Shown here in pieces: positions 24,701 through 30,757 of a DNA stretch of 64,000 bases (position 1 is the stretch's first letter; each line of letters opens with the position of its first letter). A program made the translations under genes and the position numbers. Source of the DNA: Liolophura sinensis. Taxonomy: Eukaryota; Mollusca; Polyplacophora; Chitonida; Chitonidae. Below the pieces are notes generated by a model, which did no database searches, was not told where the DNA came from, and worked only from the letters and a program-made list of their open reading frames with translations. The stretch covers positions 24,469,265 through 24,533,264 of the forward strand of contig NC_088303.1 in assembly GCF_032854445.1 (NCBI RefSeq), in the 5' to 3' direction.

Positions 24701-24785
24701 TAATATTTCCTTCCATGCTGATCAGTCTGCAGGAGACAATGAGGCTATAATGCAGCCCATTGTGTCAGAGACAGTCGGTCTGTAA
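644..24785 (+). CDS. STRA6: STRA6-like membrane receptor, 17 coding exons, 613 aa
   Basis: Exons: 644-754, 2223-2305, 3222-3367, 4919-5039, 7632-7677, 8834-8977, 11167-11243, 13413-13530, 14108-14186, 14436-14511, 14837-14912, 16896-16944, 17409-17523, 18844-18960, 19576-19739, 22418-22567, 24616-24785. All introns are GT-AG, every phase agrees, and the sum is 1842 nt including TAA. The product has an N-glycosylation-rich head, many hydrophobic segments and blocks I recognise from STRA6: PVDFL, FYPIFACL, WPGYQIAYLFWG, ALDNR, HNHPVLRIFC and RRARRRWHVAYTLVRNP. Vertebrate STRA6 (about 670 aa) is a plasma-membrane receptor that takes up retinol from retinol-binding protein and binds calmodulin. 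Ligand and partner in this animal are unknown. The gene symbol denotes the family, not orthology. An upstream non-coding exon would lie outside or in the first 640 bases. Confidence 0.93.
898..1075. mobile_element. Foldback MITE-like element, diverged copy
   Basis: Starts TA-CACTGAAAAA and contains ATCTGTTAGTTTTAACAGAA and GTCTGAGTAATGCTAAAATG. The clearer copy is at 63487-63658. The right half is diverged, so the right end is approximate. Confidence 0.5.
1081..1330 (+). mobile_element. tRNA-headed SINE, near full length
   Basis: Head with A-box-like GGTAGCACGCCAG, body GGCTTCCTCTCCGGCCGTAC, 3' part GTATAAGTGAAATATTC and tail (AAATA)n. Lies in intron 1 of the STRA6-like gene. Confidence 0.85.
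1340..1492 (+). mobile_element. SINE fragment
   Basis: Body from the B-box region to the central CATAATGCTGG, joined directly to an (AAATA)n tail; the usual GTATAAGTG segment is missing. Tandem to the previous copy. Confidence 0.7.
1585..1599. repeat. (TC)n microsatellite
   Basis: Short run of TC in intron 1. Confidence 0.8.
2046..2263 (+). repeat. 109-bp tandem duplication covering the exon 2 acceptor
   Basis: Two copies (2046-2154 and 2155-2263) share GCGTTCTAATTCAGTTGTCA, the pyrimidine tract, the TACAG acceptor and the start of exon 2. The downstream copy continues in frame into the rest of exon 2. The upstream copy would read IAFIAVFVILHRKNAF and then TAA at 2161-2163. Confidence 0.9.
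2223..2305 (+). CDS. STRA6: STRA6-like exon 2 (first membrane segment)
   Basis: Acceptor TACAG, donor GTAAGT, phase 0 in and phase 2 out. Encodes ITIIAVFAILHRKN and RPGMVV, the first transmembrane helix and the basic turn that leads into PVDFL of exon 3. Its acceptor and first half are duplicated just upstream (2046-2154). Confidence 0.88.
2848..3040 (+). mobile_element. SINE copy lacking the first part of the head
   Basis: Starts in the B-box region (GTGAGTTCAAGTCCAGC), has the full body and 3' part, tail AAATAAATAAAT. Intron 2. Confidence 0.82.
3222..3367 (+). CDS. STRA6: STRA6-like exon 3
   Basis: Acceptor TTGTAG, encodes VPVDFLDGYTNRW and AAAFG and ends PYWVKR. The GTCAGT donor is chosen because its phase 1 fits exon 4 and because PYWVKR-T-LLLL aligns with the family; it is the weakest donor in the gene. 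Confidence 0.85.
3590..3729 (+). mobile_element. SINE fragment, internally shortened
   Basis: B-box region and CTTCCTCTCCGGTCGTACGT, a shortened centre, then a tail of AAATAAATAAAG. Intron 3. The rest of intron 3 (3730-4918) shows nothing I recognise. Confidence 0.7.
4919..5039 (+). CDS. STRA6: STRA6-like exon 4
   Basis: Acceptor GTCAG, donor GTAAGT, phases 1 and 2. Encodes LLLLLAMLETSLVFYPIFAC and GGILGVCYSLTW, a diagnostic STRA6 block (FPLFACL in vertebrates, from memory). Confidence 0.92.
5778..5893 (+). repeat. 53-bp tandem duplication, 2.2 copies
   Basis: AGAGTTGTTTGAGTATCGCA starts at 5778 and 5831, and a partial third unit at 5884. Copies differ at a few bases. Intron 4. Confidence 0.88.
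6211..6846 (+). repeat. 70-bp satellite, about 9 copies
   Basis: CGTCTTAGGTGTGATCACTT recurs at 6281, 6351, 6421, 6491, 6561, 6631 and 6701 with exact 70-bp spacing; copies differ by only a few substitutions. The unit resembles part of a dispersed repeat also seen at 7118-7210, 29337-29470, 30050-30160 and 30340-30500. Confidence 0.93.
7118..7210 (+). repeat. Diverged single copy of the 70-bp satellite family
   Basis: ATTTCACCGGTTAGGTGTGG, then TTATCACACTATCG, a GTGCTCCGTTTTTACT block and GTCTTTGATT, matching the layout of the satellite unit at 6211-6280 with many substitutions. Confidence 0.65.
7632..7677 (+). CDS. STRA6: STRA6-like exon 5 (46 nt)
   Basis: Short exon between GCAG and GTACGT. 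Encodes CIVQLIYMFDCPHTD; the CPH matches the family motif after this helix. Phases 2 in, 0 out. Confidence 0.87.
7745..7965 (-). mobile_element. Two diverged antisense SINE 3' fragments
   Basis: 7745-7850 resembles the antisense tail and 3' part (TTATTTATTTG, TATTCCATACTCCAGAATGT). 7870-7965 has GGTGTTTTACGCCGTACTCA. Boundaries approximate. Intron 5. Confidence 0.5.
8540..8705 (+). mobile_element. Old SINE copy
   Basis: Starts GGTCACTGTGAGTTCAAG, has GTCGTACGTGAGAA, TTCTGCCAGGTTTCCTCCCA and an AATCAAATAA end. Highly diverged. Intron 5. Confidence 0.6.
8834..8977 (+). CDS. STRA6: STRA6-like exon 6
   Basis: Opens after TTTTTTCAG, closes at AAG|GTAAAC. The correct frame reads YSKLILQWPSAAFFLV and HSVYMLWICWETR, a membrane helix with its flanks. 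Other frames lack family similarity. Confidence 0.87.
8978..10816. other. Intron 6, left part: nothing recognised
   Basis: AT-rich sequence without a clear repeat or exon. A splice-acceptor-like site near 9077 precedes a short open stretch that stops quickly and has no family similarity. Confidence 0.6.
10817..11070 (-). mobile_element. CACT-tailed short interspersed repeat, full copy
   Basis: Read on the minus strand it ends AACGTTAAACCCC-like sequence then (CACT)n; on plus it begins (GAGT)n and GCTTGGGGTTTAACGTCGTA. The sense copy is at 35166-35420. Intron 6. Confidence 0.8.
11167..11243 (+). CDS. STRA6: STRA6-like exon 7
   Basis: Acceptor TTTGCAG, donor GTAAGT, phases 0 and 2. Encodes a hydrophilic cytoplasmic segment including HHLVYARCLLNGKLPKR, placed where STRA6 has its first long cytoplasmic loop. 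Confidence 0.82.
12120..12645 (+). repeat. Segment shared with intron 11 (copy A)
   Basis: Collinear with 16145-16780: both carry CCGAATCTGCTTTT, a dinucleotide-rich middle, GTTTGAATGACA/GTTTAAATGACA, and the end GCCGAACTGCTTTGCAGTT / GCCGAAACTGATTTGCAGTT. This copy lacks the SINE present in the other. Confidence 0.75.
12899..13013 (+). mobile_element. SINE 3' fragment
   Basis: Central CATAATGCTGGCCGCTG, GTATAAGTGAAATATTC and an (AAATA)n tail. Intron 7. Confidence 0.8.
13413..13530 (+). CDS. STRA6: STRA6-like exon 8
   Basis: Acceptor TTTCCAG, donor GTGTGT. Encodes VNVFDEGFVDTFKYKS and FSYPSRILCVLFVGISLSYQ, the loop and the next helix; FxxPSR is a family feature. Confidence 0.88.
14108..14186 (+). 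CDS. STRA6: STRA6-like exon 9
   Basis: Acceptor TAAAAG after a T-rich tract, donor GTGTGA, phases 0 and 1. Encodes IVIDIFDLTVTLS and a charged continuation ending RRVVPE. Confidence 0.83.
14436..14511 (+). CDS. STRA6: STRA6-like exon 10 (membrane helix)
   Basis: Acceptor TTCCAG, donor GTAGGC. Encodes IASVLVLLIMIGTSFLIL followed by KNYR, a clear transmembrane helix. Phases 1 and 2. Confidence 0.87.
14609..14771 (+). mobile_element. SINE 5' part
   Basis: Head GTGGTTAACATGCTAGC and body to GGATTTCCCTCGGACTC; the 3' part is missing. Diverged. Intron 10. Confidence 0.65.
14837..14912 (+). CDS. STRA6: STRA6-like exon 11
   Basis: Acceptor TTCCAG, donor GTAAGT. Encodes RNILQLFRGDKSFLPPINLS, the RGD/S-F-LP loop typical of the family. 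Phases 2 and 0. Confidence 0.9.
15948..16012 (-). mobile_element. Antisense SINE 3' end fragment
   Basis: TTGATTGGTGTTTTATGCCA and GAAGAATATTTCACC, the reverse of the SINE 3' end. Intron 11. Confidence 0.65.
16145..16780 (+). repeat. Segment shared with intron 7 (copy B), split by a SINE
   Basis: Same sequence order as 12120-12645. A 5'-truncated SINE (16261-16418) sits inside, so this copy gives a filled site and copy A an empty site. Confidence 0.75.
16261..16418 (+). mobile_element. 5'-truncated SINE with target duplication
   Basis: Body to tail AAATAAATAAA, flanked by GGGACTGTA at 16252-16260 and again at 16419-16427. Confidence 0.9.
16896..16944 (+). CDS. STRA6: STRA6-like exon 12 (49 nt)
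   Basis: Acceptor TTGTAG, donor GTGTGT. Encodes ATGMRWPGYQIAYLFWG; GYQIA with a following W-G is one of the strongest STRA6 signatures. Phases 0 and 1. Confidence 0.9.
17409..17523 (+). CDS. STRA6: STRA6-like exon 13 (membrane helix)
   Basis: Acceptor TTTTGCAG, donor GTAAGT. Encodes LLIFFCTVWAILFCVIFG and a second short hydrophobic stretch. Phases 1 and 2. Confidence 0.88.
17608..17836 (+). mobile_element. tRNA-headed SINE, near full length
   Basis: Head GGGTTAGCACGCCAGCACAG, B-box region, CATAAGTGAAATATTTTTG and a short AAATAAA tail. Intron 13. Confidence 0.82.
18123..18395 (+). mobile_element. Full-length tRNA-headed SINE with target duplication
   Basis: Complete head (CCGTGGCTCAGTTG), body, 3' part and (AAATA)n tail. 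Flanked by the 11-bp repeat TCATTTCATGG at 18112-18122 and 18396-18406. Intron 13. Confidence 0.93.
18844..18960 (+). CDS. STRA6: STRA6-like exon 14
   Basis: Acceptor ATTTCAG, donor GTAATT. Encodes SPILMSLIIFYSQKAWARFF, FLQPRP and ALDNR, the conserved pre-helix segment. Phases 2 and 2. Confidence 0.91.
19340..19442 (+). mobile_element. SINE 3' fragment
   Basis: CATAATGCTGGCC, GAAATATTCTTGAGTACGG and AAATAAATAAATAAATA tail. Intron 14. Confidence 0.8.
19576..19739 (+). CDS. STRA6: STRA6-like exon 15
   Basis: Acceptor TTTCCAG, donor GTAATT. Encodes YYITFFLNITIGLFACMKR and then GRTDQPFVKRGYERLDKG, the last long helix and its basic cytoplasmic exit. Phases 2 and 1. Confidence 0.91.
19913..20166 (-). 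repeat. 124-bp tandem duplication made of antisense SINE body
   Basis: CAAGTGAAGATTTATTTACT repeats at 19913 and 20037 and a third CAAGTGAAG closes the pair. Each unit carries CAGCATTATGGTGGAAGGAA and an ACGTACGAG end from the SINE body. Copies are nearly identical. Intron 15. Confidence 0.85.
20199..21350 (-). mobile_element. PIF/Harbinger DNA transposon, degenerate
   Basis: Imperfect terminal inverted repeats: left GGGCCCATATTTGTAAAAG, right (inverted) GGGACCATATTCATAAAAG. Many CTTAGC-type motifs lie near both ends. The centre holds a minus-strand transposase. A clean 3-bp target duplication is not visible. Lies in intron 15 of the STRA6-like gene, antisense to it. Confidence 0.8.
20390..20940 (-). 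pseudogene. Harbinger (HARBI1-like) transposase remnant
   Basis: Minus-strand reading gives YATGTFHSVVGHSLQVSQPT, CRTIYRFSRTF, FVRLPNEMDIARL, then DSPHENDVDYVNRKGYH and, in another frame, SAHDSQVLRLSNVLD and GALRGY. This is the DDE nuclease core of PIF/Harbinger transposases, from the helix-turn-helix region through the central acidic blocks. It is shifted between frames and lacks the expected N- and C-terminal parts, about 180 codons remaining against about 350 in the family, so it is not expected to be active. Confidence 0.85.
22418..22567 (+). CDS. STRA6: STRA6-like exon 16
   Basis: Acceptor CCATCAG, donor GTAATA. Encodes GYCAYLGQLFLDYTHNHPVL then RIFCDELLTL, the THPV--FC block of STRA6. 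Phases 1 and 1. Confidence 0.92.
23326..23916 (+). repeat. 33-bp minisatellite, about 17 copies
   Basis: Unit resembles GTGGGTAGTTGCCAGCACGG plus TACTATTGCCGTC, with substitutions and some units off by a few bases. Because 33 is a multiple of 3 and stops are rare, long open frames appear on both strands (up to 190 codons); they are repeat artefacts. Intron 16. Confidence 0.92.
24616..24785 (+). CDS. STRA6: STRA6-like exon 17 (C-terminus, stop)
   Basis: Acceptor TTTTAAG. Encodes RRARRRWHVAYTLVRNPDL and AGRKHNISF, matching the calmodulin-loop/C-tail region of STRA6, then a tail that ends in TAA at 24783-24785. The last 20 or so codons lie inside a degenerate 35-36-bp tandem repeat that continues past the stop. 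Confidence 0.92.
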
Positions 24786-24865
24786 TGCATCCCAGCCTGC
24801 AGGAGACATTGGGATTGTAATGCAGTTCAGTGTGCACGGGACAATGAGGCCGTAATGCATAACCA
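24723..24865 (+). repeat. 35-36-bp degenerate tandem repeat spanning the STRA6-like stop
   Basis: Four units built on AGYCTGCAGGAGACANTGRG then TNTAATGCA. The first one and a half encode the receptor C-terminus, the rest are 3' UTR. Confidence 0.75.
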
Positions 24866-25264
24866 GTGTGTAGATTCGAGTTTGATCGACCCTGATTACC
24901 ATTTTAGACGCGAAGAGTCAGAAGCTCTGGGATGCTGATTCTAGAGGAATGACCTGTAATAGTACAGCTATATAGCGGTCACTACAATGATAAAGTTTTC
25001 TGACGAGTCGTTTCTTATTTTCAAGTGCTTTCCGCTTATTTGCGGTATGTTATTTGTTGGATTTTTTCGATTGGTGCCAAATGCCCTTGGCTGTGGTCGA
25101 GCTGATTTCAGACACATACGTCCAATTTAGACAAAACGGTGCACCTTTTTGTAGGCTTAGTTTCCTTAAGAAACACATTATTTCTAAAACGCTTAACAAA
25201 AGCTTCCATCCACCCAGACAACCTGTTTTGTAAAAGCTATATTCAGTTGTCTTACTTTCTTTTC

Positions 25265-25270
25265 AATAAA
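25265..25270 (+). promoter_or_regulatory. Candidate polyadenylation signal AATAAA for the STRA6-like gene
   Basis: First AATAAA seen downstream of the STRA6-like stop, about 480 bases after it. Position is plausible for a 3' UTR; unsupported by transcripts. Confidence 0.35.
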
Positions 25271-25330
25271 TCACGTATATTATTCGCATATAATTTTGGC
25301 AGCACCGGTGTGGGCTATTTTGAGCTTTCA

Positions 25331-25612
25331 TAATGAAAGTTTCTGCTCCTGTTTCTATTTGTATGTGTAAATGCTTTAACATGTATGGATAATTTGGGGT
25401 TAATGTTTTGTTTTGATAATTCTCTAAATGATTCCAATGATTATGGAATATGTGTAGGCCATCCTGCGATTTCAGAATGGAAGTCCCTGTTCCTGTTTCT
25501 TCTTTCATTGTGTAAAAACTTTAAAAGCTTTAACATGTATTAATAATTTTGGGTTAATGTTTTGTTTTGATAATTCTCTAAATAATTCAAATGATCATAG
25601 AATATTTTTTTT
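25331..25612 (+). repeat. 154-bp tandem duplication
   Basis: TTAATGTTTTGTTTTGATAA recurs with a 154-bp offset, with flanking CTGTTCCTGTTTC and TTTAACATGTAT also repeated. Downstream of the STRA6-like gene. Confidence 0.8.
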
Positions 25613-25998
25613 GATTAAATTATATCAAAGTAACGGATTAAACTGATTATTCTATACATTAGCCCCCCTGTGTTTTCGTTTTTCTGTTATTAACCCATGA
25701 ATTTGTACTTTGGGTGAATTGTTCTACCATATCTAGTTTTGTCAATGATGGCTGAAGGGCTGCGTACCTGCGACTCTCAGGCGCACAATCACACACATCA
25801 ACTTGACTGCCGTCTTAAGGCTGGGAATTTTTAAACACAACTTAAAACACCAGTTTATCGGTCAATCATTCATTGATACCTTATTTTGGTATTCTGACAG
25901 AGGACCTAACGAAATGTGAGGACATTAGTGCAGCAATGTTTCCATTCATCAAGTAAGAGATTAAAGTGAATTGCCTGTTTTAAAAGTTAGATTTTCTC

Positions 25999-26261
25999 TC
26001 ACTGCATGATGATGGAGTCATCAACAATTCGATAACAAGTCGCATCGTCAGCACATGATTTGTACTCAGCGGAAGGATTCAGTAGGGCGCATATTCCTTG
26101 GTATAACTCGACACGAACACCACTGAAACTGACGTCTTTTATGCATTTGACTGTACTCTCCAGTTTGCTTCTAACAGGTGCGATTATCCGTAATGTATCC
26201 CGGTAACCCGCTGTAAATTTGTGCAAATAAAATTTCCTAAATCCAAAACATGACCGTCCAC
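25999..26261 (-). CDS. Terminal exon of an unidentified gene
   Basis: Acceptor TATTTTTCAG opens a phase-1 exon that reads GGRSCFGFRKFYLHKFTAGY and onward to TGA at 25999-26001, 87 residues with five cysteines (VKCIKD, GICALL, YKSCADDATC and the early SCF). A second acceptor (TTTACAG, exon from 26210) is in the same frame and would give a shorter form. The cysteine spacing weakly recalls PAN/apple-type extracellular modules but I would not name it. No upstream exon was found, so this may be a relic. It lies between two genes and on the same strand as the lectin gene. Confidence 0.4.
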
Positions 26262-26519
26262 CTGAAAAATATCAATTTACTTCGGTAAGAGTTTTTTGTA
26301 ACTGTCTAAATAAATGCTAAGTAGTAACAACTTACATACCCTCTCGCACCATGGCTTAAGCTGAATTATCAATAAAGAATGCGGTGATGAGATTTGTCAC
26401 TCAGACACATTGAAACAGCGCATATGGACGAAGCATCGGGTATGCTTAGTTCGCCAACATAATTTTCGTTTATCTTGGACTACAGTATAGAATATAATTA
26501 AAGAAGTACAACATAGAAG

Positions 26520-26563
26520 AGTGAGTGAGTGAGTGCTTGGGGTTTAACGTCGTACTTCAACAT
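26520..26563 (-). mobile_element. CACT-tailed repeat, 3' end only
   Basis: GAGTGAGTGAGTGCTTGGGG then TTTAACGTCGTACTTC; the body is absent. Confidence 0.7.
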
Positions 26564-26857
26564 AGAAGACTACTGTACAGAGAGTGACACGTGCAGTGAG
26601 TAATCCGTCAGTGGCCACAAAGAGGGATGCACAATCAACACTTTGCAGGTCGAGCAAGAATTCTAAATGTCTGAACAACTTGAGAAGGAGTTATTTTGAA
26701 CTCACAGATATTACATTTGGAAGCATTCGAAGAACAAACAGGGTGAGGTTTTATGTAAACCATCTTAGAAGTTTGGCTTTTAATGTTTTAAAATCCCATA
26801 CAGCTTACTAAAATTATCACCAAGTAATTTAATGTTAGGTTATCCATTCTTTGTGAG

Positions 26858-27094
26858 GTGGGCCGTTGGGTGACGTGACTCGTGCTAGCGCAGAATAATG
26901 ACTGAGTGGTCTCTCACAAAGTTGGTCTCTATGAACTCAAGAGTAGCTCATCCTGGCTTCCTCTCTCGTTTTACCTGGGAATGTCGGACAGCAACCTGCC
27001 GATGGCCCTGGATATCCCCTGGGGGTCTGCTCGGTTTCCTCACACCATAATGCTATTTTTGAGTACGCCGTAAAATACCAATCAAATAAATAAA
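26858..27094 (+). mobile_element. tRNA-headed SINE, diverged
   Basis: Head GACTCGTGCTAGCGCAG, body CTGGCTTCCTCTC, and AATCAAATAAATAAA tail; the GTATAAGTG segment is deleted. Confidence 0.75.
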
Positions 27095-28309
27095 CCTTTT
27101 TCAAAGTATTTCAGACCCGGCCCTAAGAAAACAATTGATTGCATGGTTCCTTTAGGCTAAAATATAGCCTATTGCATATTCAGTATTTGTTTATCATCGT
27201 TTGTATGGTTGTATCTCTTCTCCAACACCTTGTCAAGGACTTTCTCCTCTATATGAGAGCATATGGAAAGCAAGTAGGTTCCACAGTTATTCTAGTTTTC
27301 GAATTATTTTTGTCTTATAAAAGAGGAATCTCTTCGACGATGGAACTTTTACTGAGAGCATATTGCATCTGCAGGTTCACTGGAGCAACGACGACCGGTT
27401 TCATACCTAGAAAAAATGCCTGAATGCGTGGAGTAAACCACGGGCCACCGACAAGTAACTGATGAGCTTATGACACACACATTGCCATCTGACGATTAAT
27501 CGCTGTTATACCAAACTGGTGGACGGCATGTGACCTATAAAAACTCATGTTAAACCACATATGTGATCGATTGAACAGTCGACCGTTTCTGATCCTTTAA
27601 TGCAGGGAGATCTTAGTATTTTCTTGTCCTTTGGTGGGATGGCACGAAGGAATAACATCACTTCTGGCAATAAGGGAGCTTCGGGCTGGAGCTCTTTTGT
27701 CGTTAAAGGTAAAAACAGTCATACTGTACCATGTGGACGGTAAGAAATGTTAGGCAACCTTGTTGAAATTGATTTACTGATCAACTGTCTCACCCTTTTC
27801 CAGAAGCACAAATAACACCACTTTCCTTTAGGAACTTCTCCAGTTCACCACACGTTCCGATTCTCAGTTTTCTCATCCGTTCGTCTCCTCAAAAGTACTT
27901 TTTATGACACTTTTTACAGACGCCCACCTGATAGTGAATGGGATCAAAAATAGTTGCCTAACATTTTTGACAGGTCATATGATACAGTTGGACTTTTTCT
28001 ACTTTGAACGACAAAAGGGTTCGAACTCGAAACGGCCATACACCACACTCGATGTCGTTACCAAAAGAGGCAAGAACTTAATGCAGTCCATTACAAGCTA
28101 GACACTTGTATCCCAGTCTGTTATTTGAAAAATCTATTTTAAATATGATCTTTGAGAACACAAATCTCTGCATTTTCACAGAATTTGTTTTTTCACTCCC
28201 CTTTTCTCTAAATTCACGATGCGCATATCCTAACTGATCATATGTAAACTTTTTTTTCTTTTTTTTCAGAGGCATCAAATTCTAAACATCACGCAACATA
28301 AGTTTTGTT

Positions 28310-28524
28310 TCATCTTTGCAAAGACCTACTCTTGCCAACTTCGCAGATAACGGCGTAGGAAGACGTGGAGAATGTTGATGCCCAGTGGGTGGCGGTTTGT
28401 TTGTATGCCTTGTTTCCTGAAGAGCAAGCCACCCATCGGGTGTCAGTGCCAGACACTACCTGCCCGGAATCTTCCCATCTCCAAACCCCTTCCTTTTTTG
28501 AGAGTCCGAGCCAGTGTTGAATAC
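28310..28524 (-). CDS. Lectin exon 4: second half of the fold and stop
   Basis: Acceptor TTTCTACAG. Encodes QHWLGLSKKEGVWRWED, VSGTDTRWVACSSG and STSSYAVICEVGKSRSLQR, then TGA. The family's usual WND triplet before the last strand is replaced. Confidence 0.9.
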
Positions 28525-30736
28525 CTGTAGAAATGGAATATTTATTTCTTATATTTATTCAATTAATTTATAAGTTAATAATTAATGTATTAGTTTATTA
28601 AATAATTTTATTGGTTTACTTATTAATATTTGCTTGTCCATATTTTAGGTTGTACACGTACTATCAAGTACACAATAATATAAAATGAGTTTTGGATTTT
28701 GAATGATGACGCGGCATAGCCAGATAAATGCTCGACTTACTGGTTTGTGTGTTGAGCCACACTTGCTCATCTAGTGTTTCCAGCTGTAGAAGGTGCAAGC
28801 CGTTGGTGGCACACGTGGATTTGGCATCGTTGTAAACAGCTTGAACCGGCCATGCATAGTAACACGTGTCTGTATCTGTTCTGTAATATGTGTTCACAGT
28901 ACCAGGGACAGGTGGGCAACCTGAGATCAGAGGGAAATATTAACACAAATAGATAATTCCTTGGTTGGTTGATTTAAAAGTGATTACTTTAGCATGGCAT
29001 GCTGGCAAAAAGCGCCAAAGACTGTGTCATGTATTTATTGCCTGATGTCTAACTGATTGCACATTGCACGTATATGTGCATGTAATTGATTTACACAAAT
29101 AATATTGATTGAGTGCTTCGATTAGTGCTTGAATTCGATTAATTAATCATTGATCCATTAGTTCATAACACAGCGTGCTAATAGTTTCATTCATCCGATG
29201 ATCCACTCACTCCTTGGTCCATGGCTTGACTGGTTCATGAAAATTTTGCATGACTGCTTTGTTGAAAGCTTATTCACTGACAGATGGAAAGTGACTTTTG
29301 ATGTTTAGATTTTACCATAGCGTATTTATCCTGTATAAAAGACAACAGAATGGAGAATAAAACCAGAGAATTGGTGACAGTGTCACAATTGACAAATGGT
29401 TACATGAATCTCTCGTGACATCCAGCCTCCTGTCAATTCACTTTAGTTAGGCTTTGATTAAAACTTGTAAGCACCTGATTGATTTCCGATAACGTAAAAT
29501 ATAGTGATTTTTATCCGTGTACAGTTAAATACATTTCATGAGAGAGCTGAGTTGCGCTAATTACGTTTTTGCACGCTTGTTTTTCCAAGTCAGTTTAACA
29601 TAACTCTGAAGTCTTCCTAGTCTGAATCGGTTGGAGTCTGCTTATACTATCTAGAAGTATCCCGGATATGGTTCACTCAAGCTCATGCATGGTTTTGTAA
29701 TCATTATTAACATTTCATCACTCTGAAGATCACAAAACCGGCACGAATTGTTAAGTTACATGTGTATTATTTGAGGTATATTTGAGCAACCCTTTCCAAC
29801 TTCAAAGGATGAAACGGTGATTCTAGAAAACGGCTGACTCTTGTCAAACAGTGGAAACAATGTGTTAGTTAGTTACAATTTTCGACTTCGGTATACAGTC
29901 TAGATAATAACAGTTTAGGCTGTGGACTCCGCCAATATGTTTTTACATAACACAAAGATTTCTCATAAGTCAGACTTATTTTACATTCTTATCACTTACA
30001 GTAAGCAGTTCACAAGAAGGGAACCAAAGTTTTGTCAACCAGCCATAAACATCCGATGCGTTAATGTATGTAATGAAGGATATAATATAAAAGACTCGAG
30101 CAGCGACGACAGTGTGATAGTTTGCAAATAGTCACATGCAACCGGTGAAATCTGTTCACATAAATGATCATATAGAAACAATGTGTACGTCTCCTAACAT
30201 CATGGTTCAAGCACAATAAGGCAAACAAAATGCATTGTGCTAATTGCAGTTTATCAGAAGCGACTCAAAACGGTATGTTATTAAAGCATTTAATGAACAA
30301 TCATGTCAACATAATGCAAAAGGGTCCGGTCATGGGGGTGAACAGCACAGCTGGAGAATCCTGTTTTATGCATACACGAATGTAATATAAAAAACTACAG
30401 TACTGAGAGTGAAACCAAAGGAGCGGCGACAGTGTGTGTGTGTGTGTGTGATAATTATCACAGGTAACCGATGGAAACCGTTCTGAATTCACCTCACTTC
30501 AGGTTTTATTCTGTTCAAGTCCTAAACAGATTCAAATTAAACAAAACCGAAGTAGAACTAGGTAGACAATACAGTGGTGTTATTTGCAAGTTATCATTTA
30601 GAATCATTTAAAATGCTGTGTTAGCATCACATTTATTTAACAGTCATGAAAACATTGCAACGGTAAACTTACCTGACGCTATGTAGTCAGTGAATACGTG
30701 GAAGAAATAAACCACCAAAACAACCAGCCTCTCCAT
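28310..30736 (-). CDS. Secreted single-domain C-type lectin, 152 aa
   Basis: Coding exons (minus): 30736-30673, 28920-28741, 28524-28310; junctions are GT-AG and phase 1 throughout, and the sum is 459 nt with TGA. Residues 1-21 (MERLVVLVVYFFHVFTDYIA) are a signal peptide. CPPVPG and CYYAWP give the long-form N-terminal cysteine pair; then STCATNGLHLLQLET (helix 1), HWLGLS (WIGL motif), WVACSS and YAVICEV (last conserved cysteines). The EPN/QPD and WND calcium and sugar motifs are not evident: the WND place reads HWAST. Secreted invertebrate lectins of this size often act in immunity or shell/mucus matrices; a role here is inference. The SINE at 31653 lies in its first intron. Confidence 0.9.
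28741..28920 (-). CDS. Lectin exon 3: first half of the C-type lectin fold
   Basis: Acceptor GATCTCAG, donor CCA|GTAAGT. Encodes CPPVPGTVNTYYRTD, CYYAWPVQAVYNDAKSTC and LHLLQLETLDEQVWLNTQ. Confidence 0.92.
29337..29470 (-). repeat. Dispersed copy of the satellite-founder family
   Basis: Reverse complement reads CATGTAACCATTTGTCAATT, then ACACTGTCACC, TCTCTGGTTTTATTCTCC, matching 7118-7210 and the 70-bp unit. In intron 2 of the lectin gene, between exons 2 and 3. Confidence 0.65.
30050..30160 (-). repeat. Dispersed copy of the satellite-founder family
   Basis: Reverse complement reads GATTTCACCGGTTGCATGTG and ACACTGTCGTCGCTGCTCGA. Confidence 0.65.
30340..30500 (-). repeat. Dispersed copy of the satellite-founder family with (TG)n
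   Basis: Reverse complement has ACTGTCGCCGCTCCTTTGGT, TTTCACTCTCAGTACTG and CATAAAACAGGATTCT, collinear with the right flank of the 70-bp satellite (6800-6885). An (AC/TG)n run of about 17 bases is embedded at 30434-30450. Confidence 0.7.
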
Positions 30737-30757
30737 CTTGAAACATTAAACGGTTTT
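30673..30757 (-). CDS. Lectin exon 2: short leader plus signal peptide
   Basis: Acceptor TTTTTTGACAG at 30758-30760, 21 bases of 5' UTR, ATG at 30736-30734, donor TCAG|GTAAGT. Encodes the signal peptide and first base of the next codon. Confidence 0.85.

Noticed and set aside
27605-27710. Possible plus-strand exon between TGCAG and GTAAAA
   Set aside because: The peptide (GDLSIFLSFGGMARRNN) has no partner exon or family and lies beyond the STRA6-like stop.
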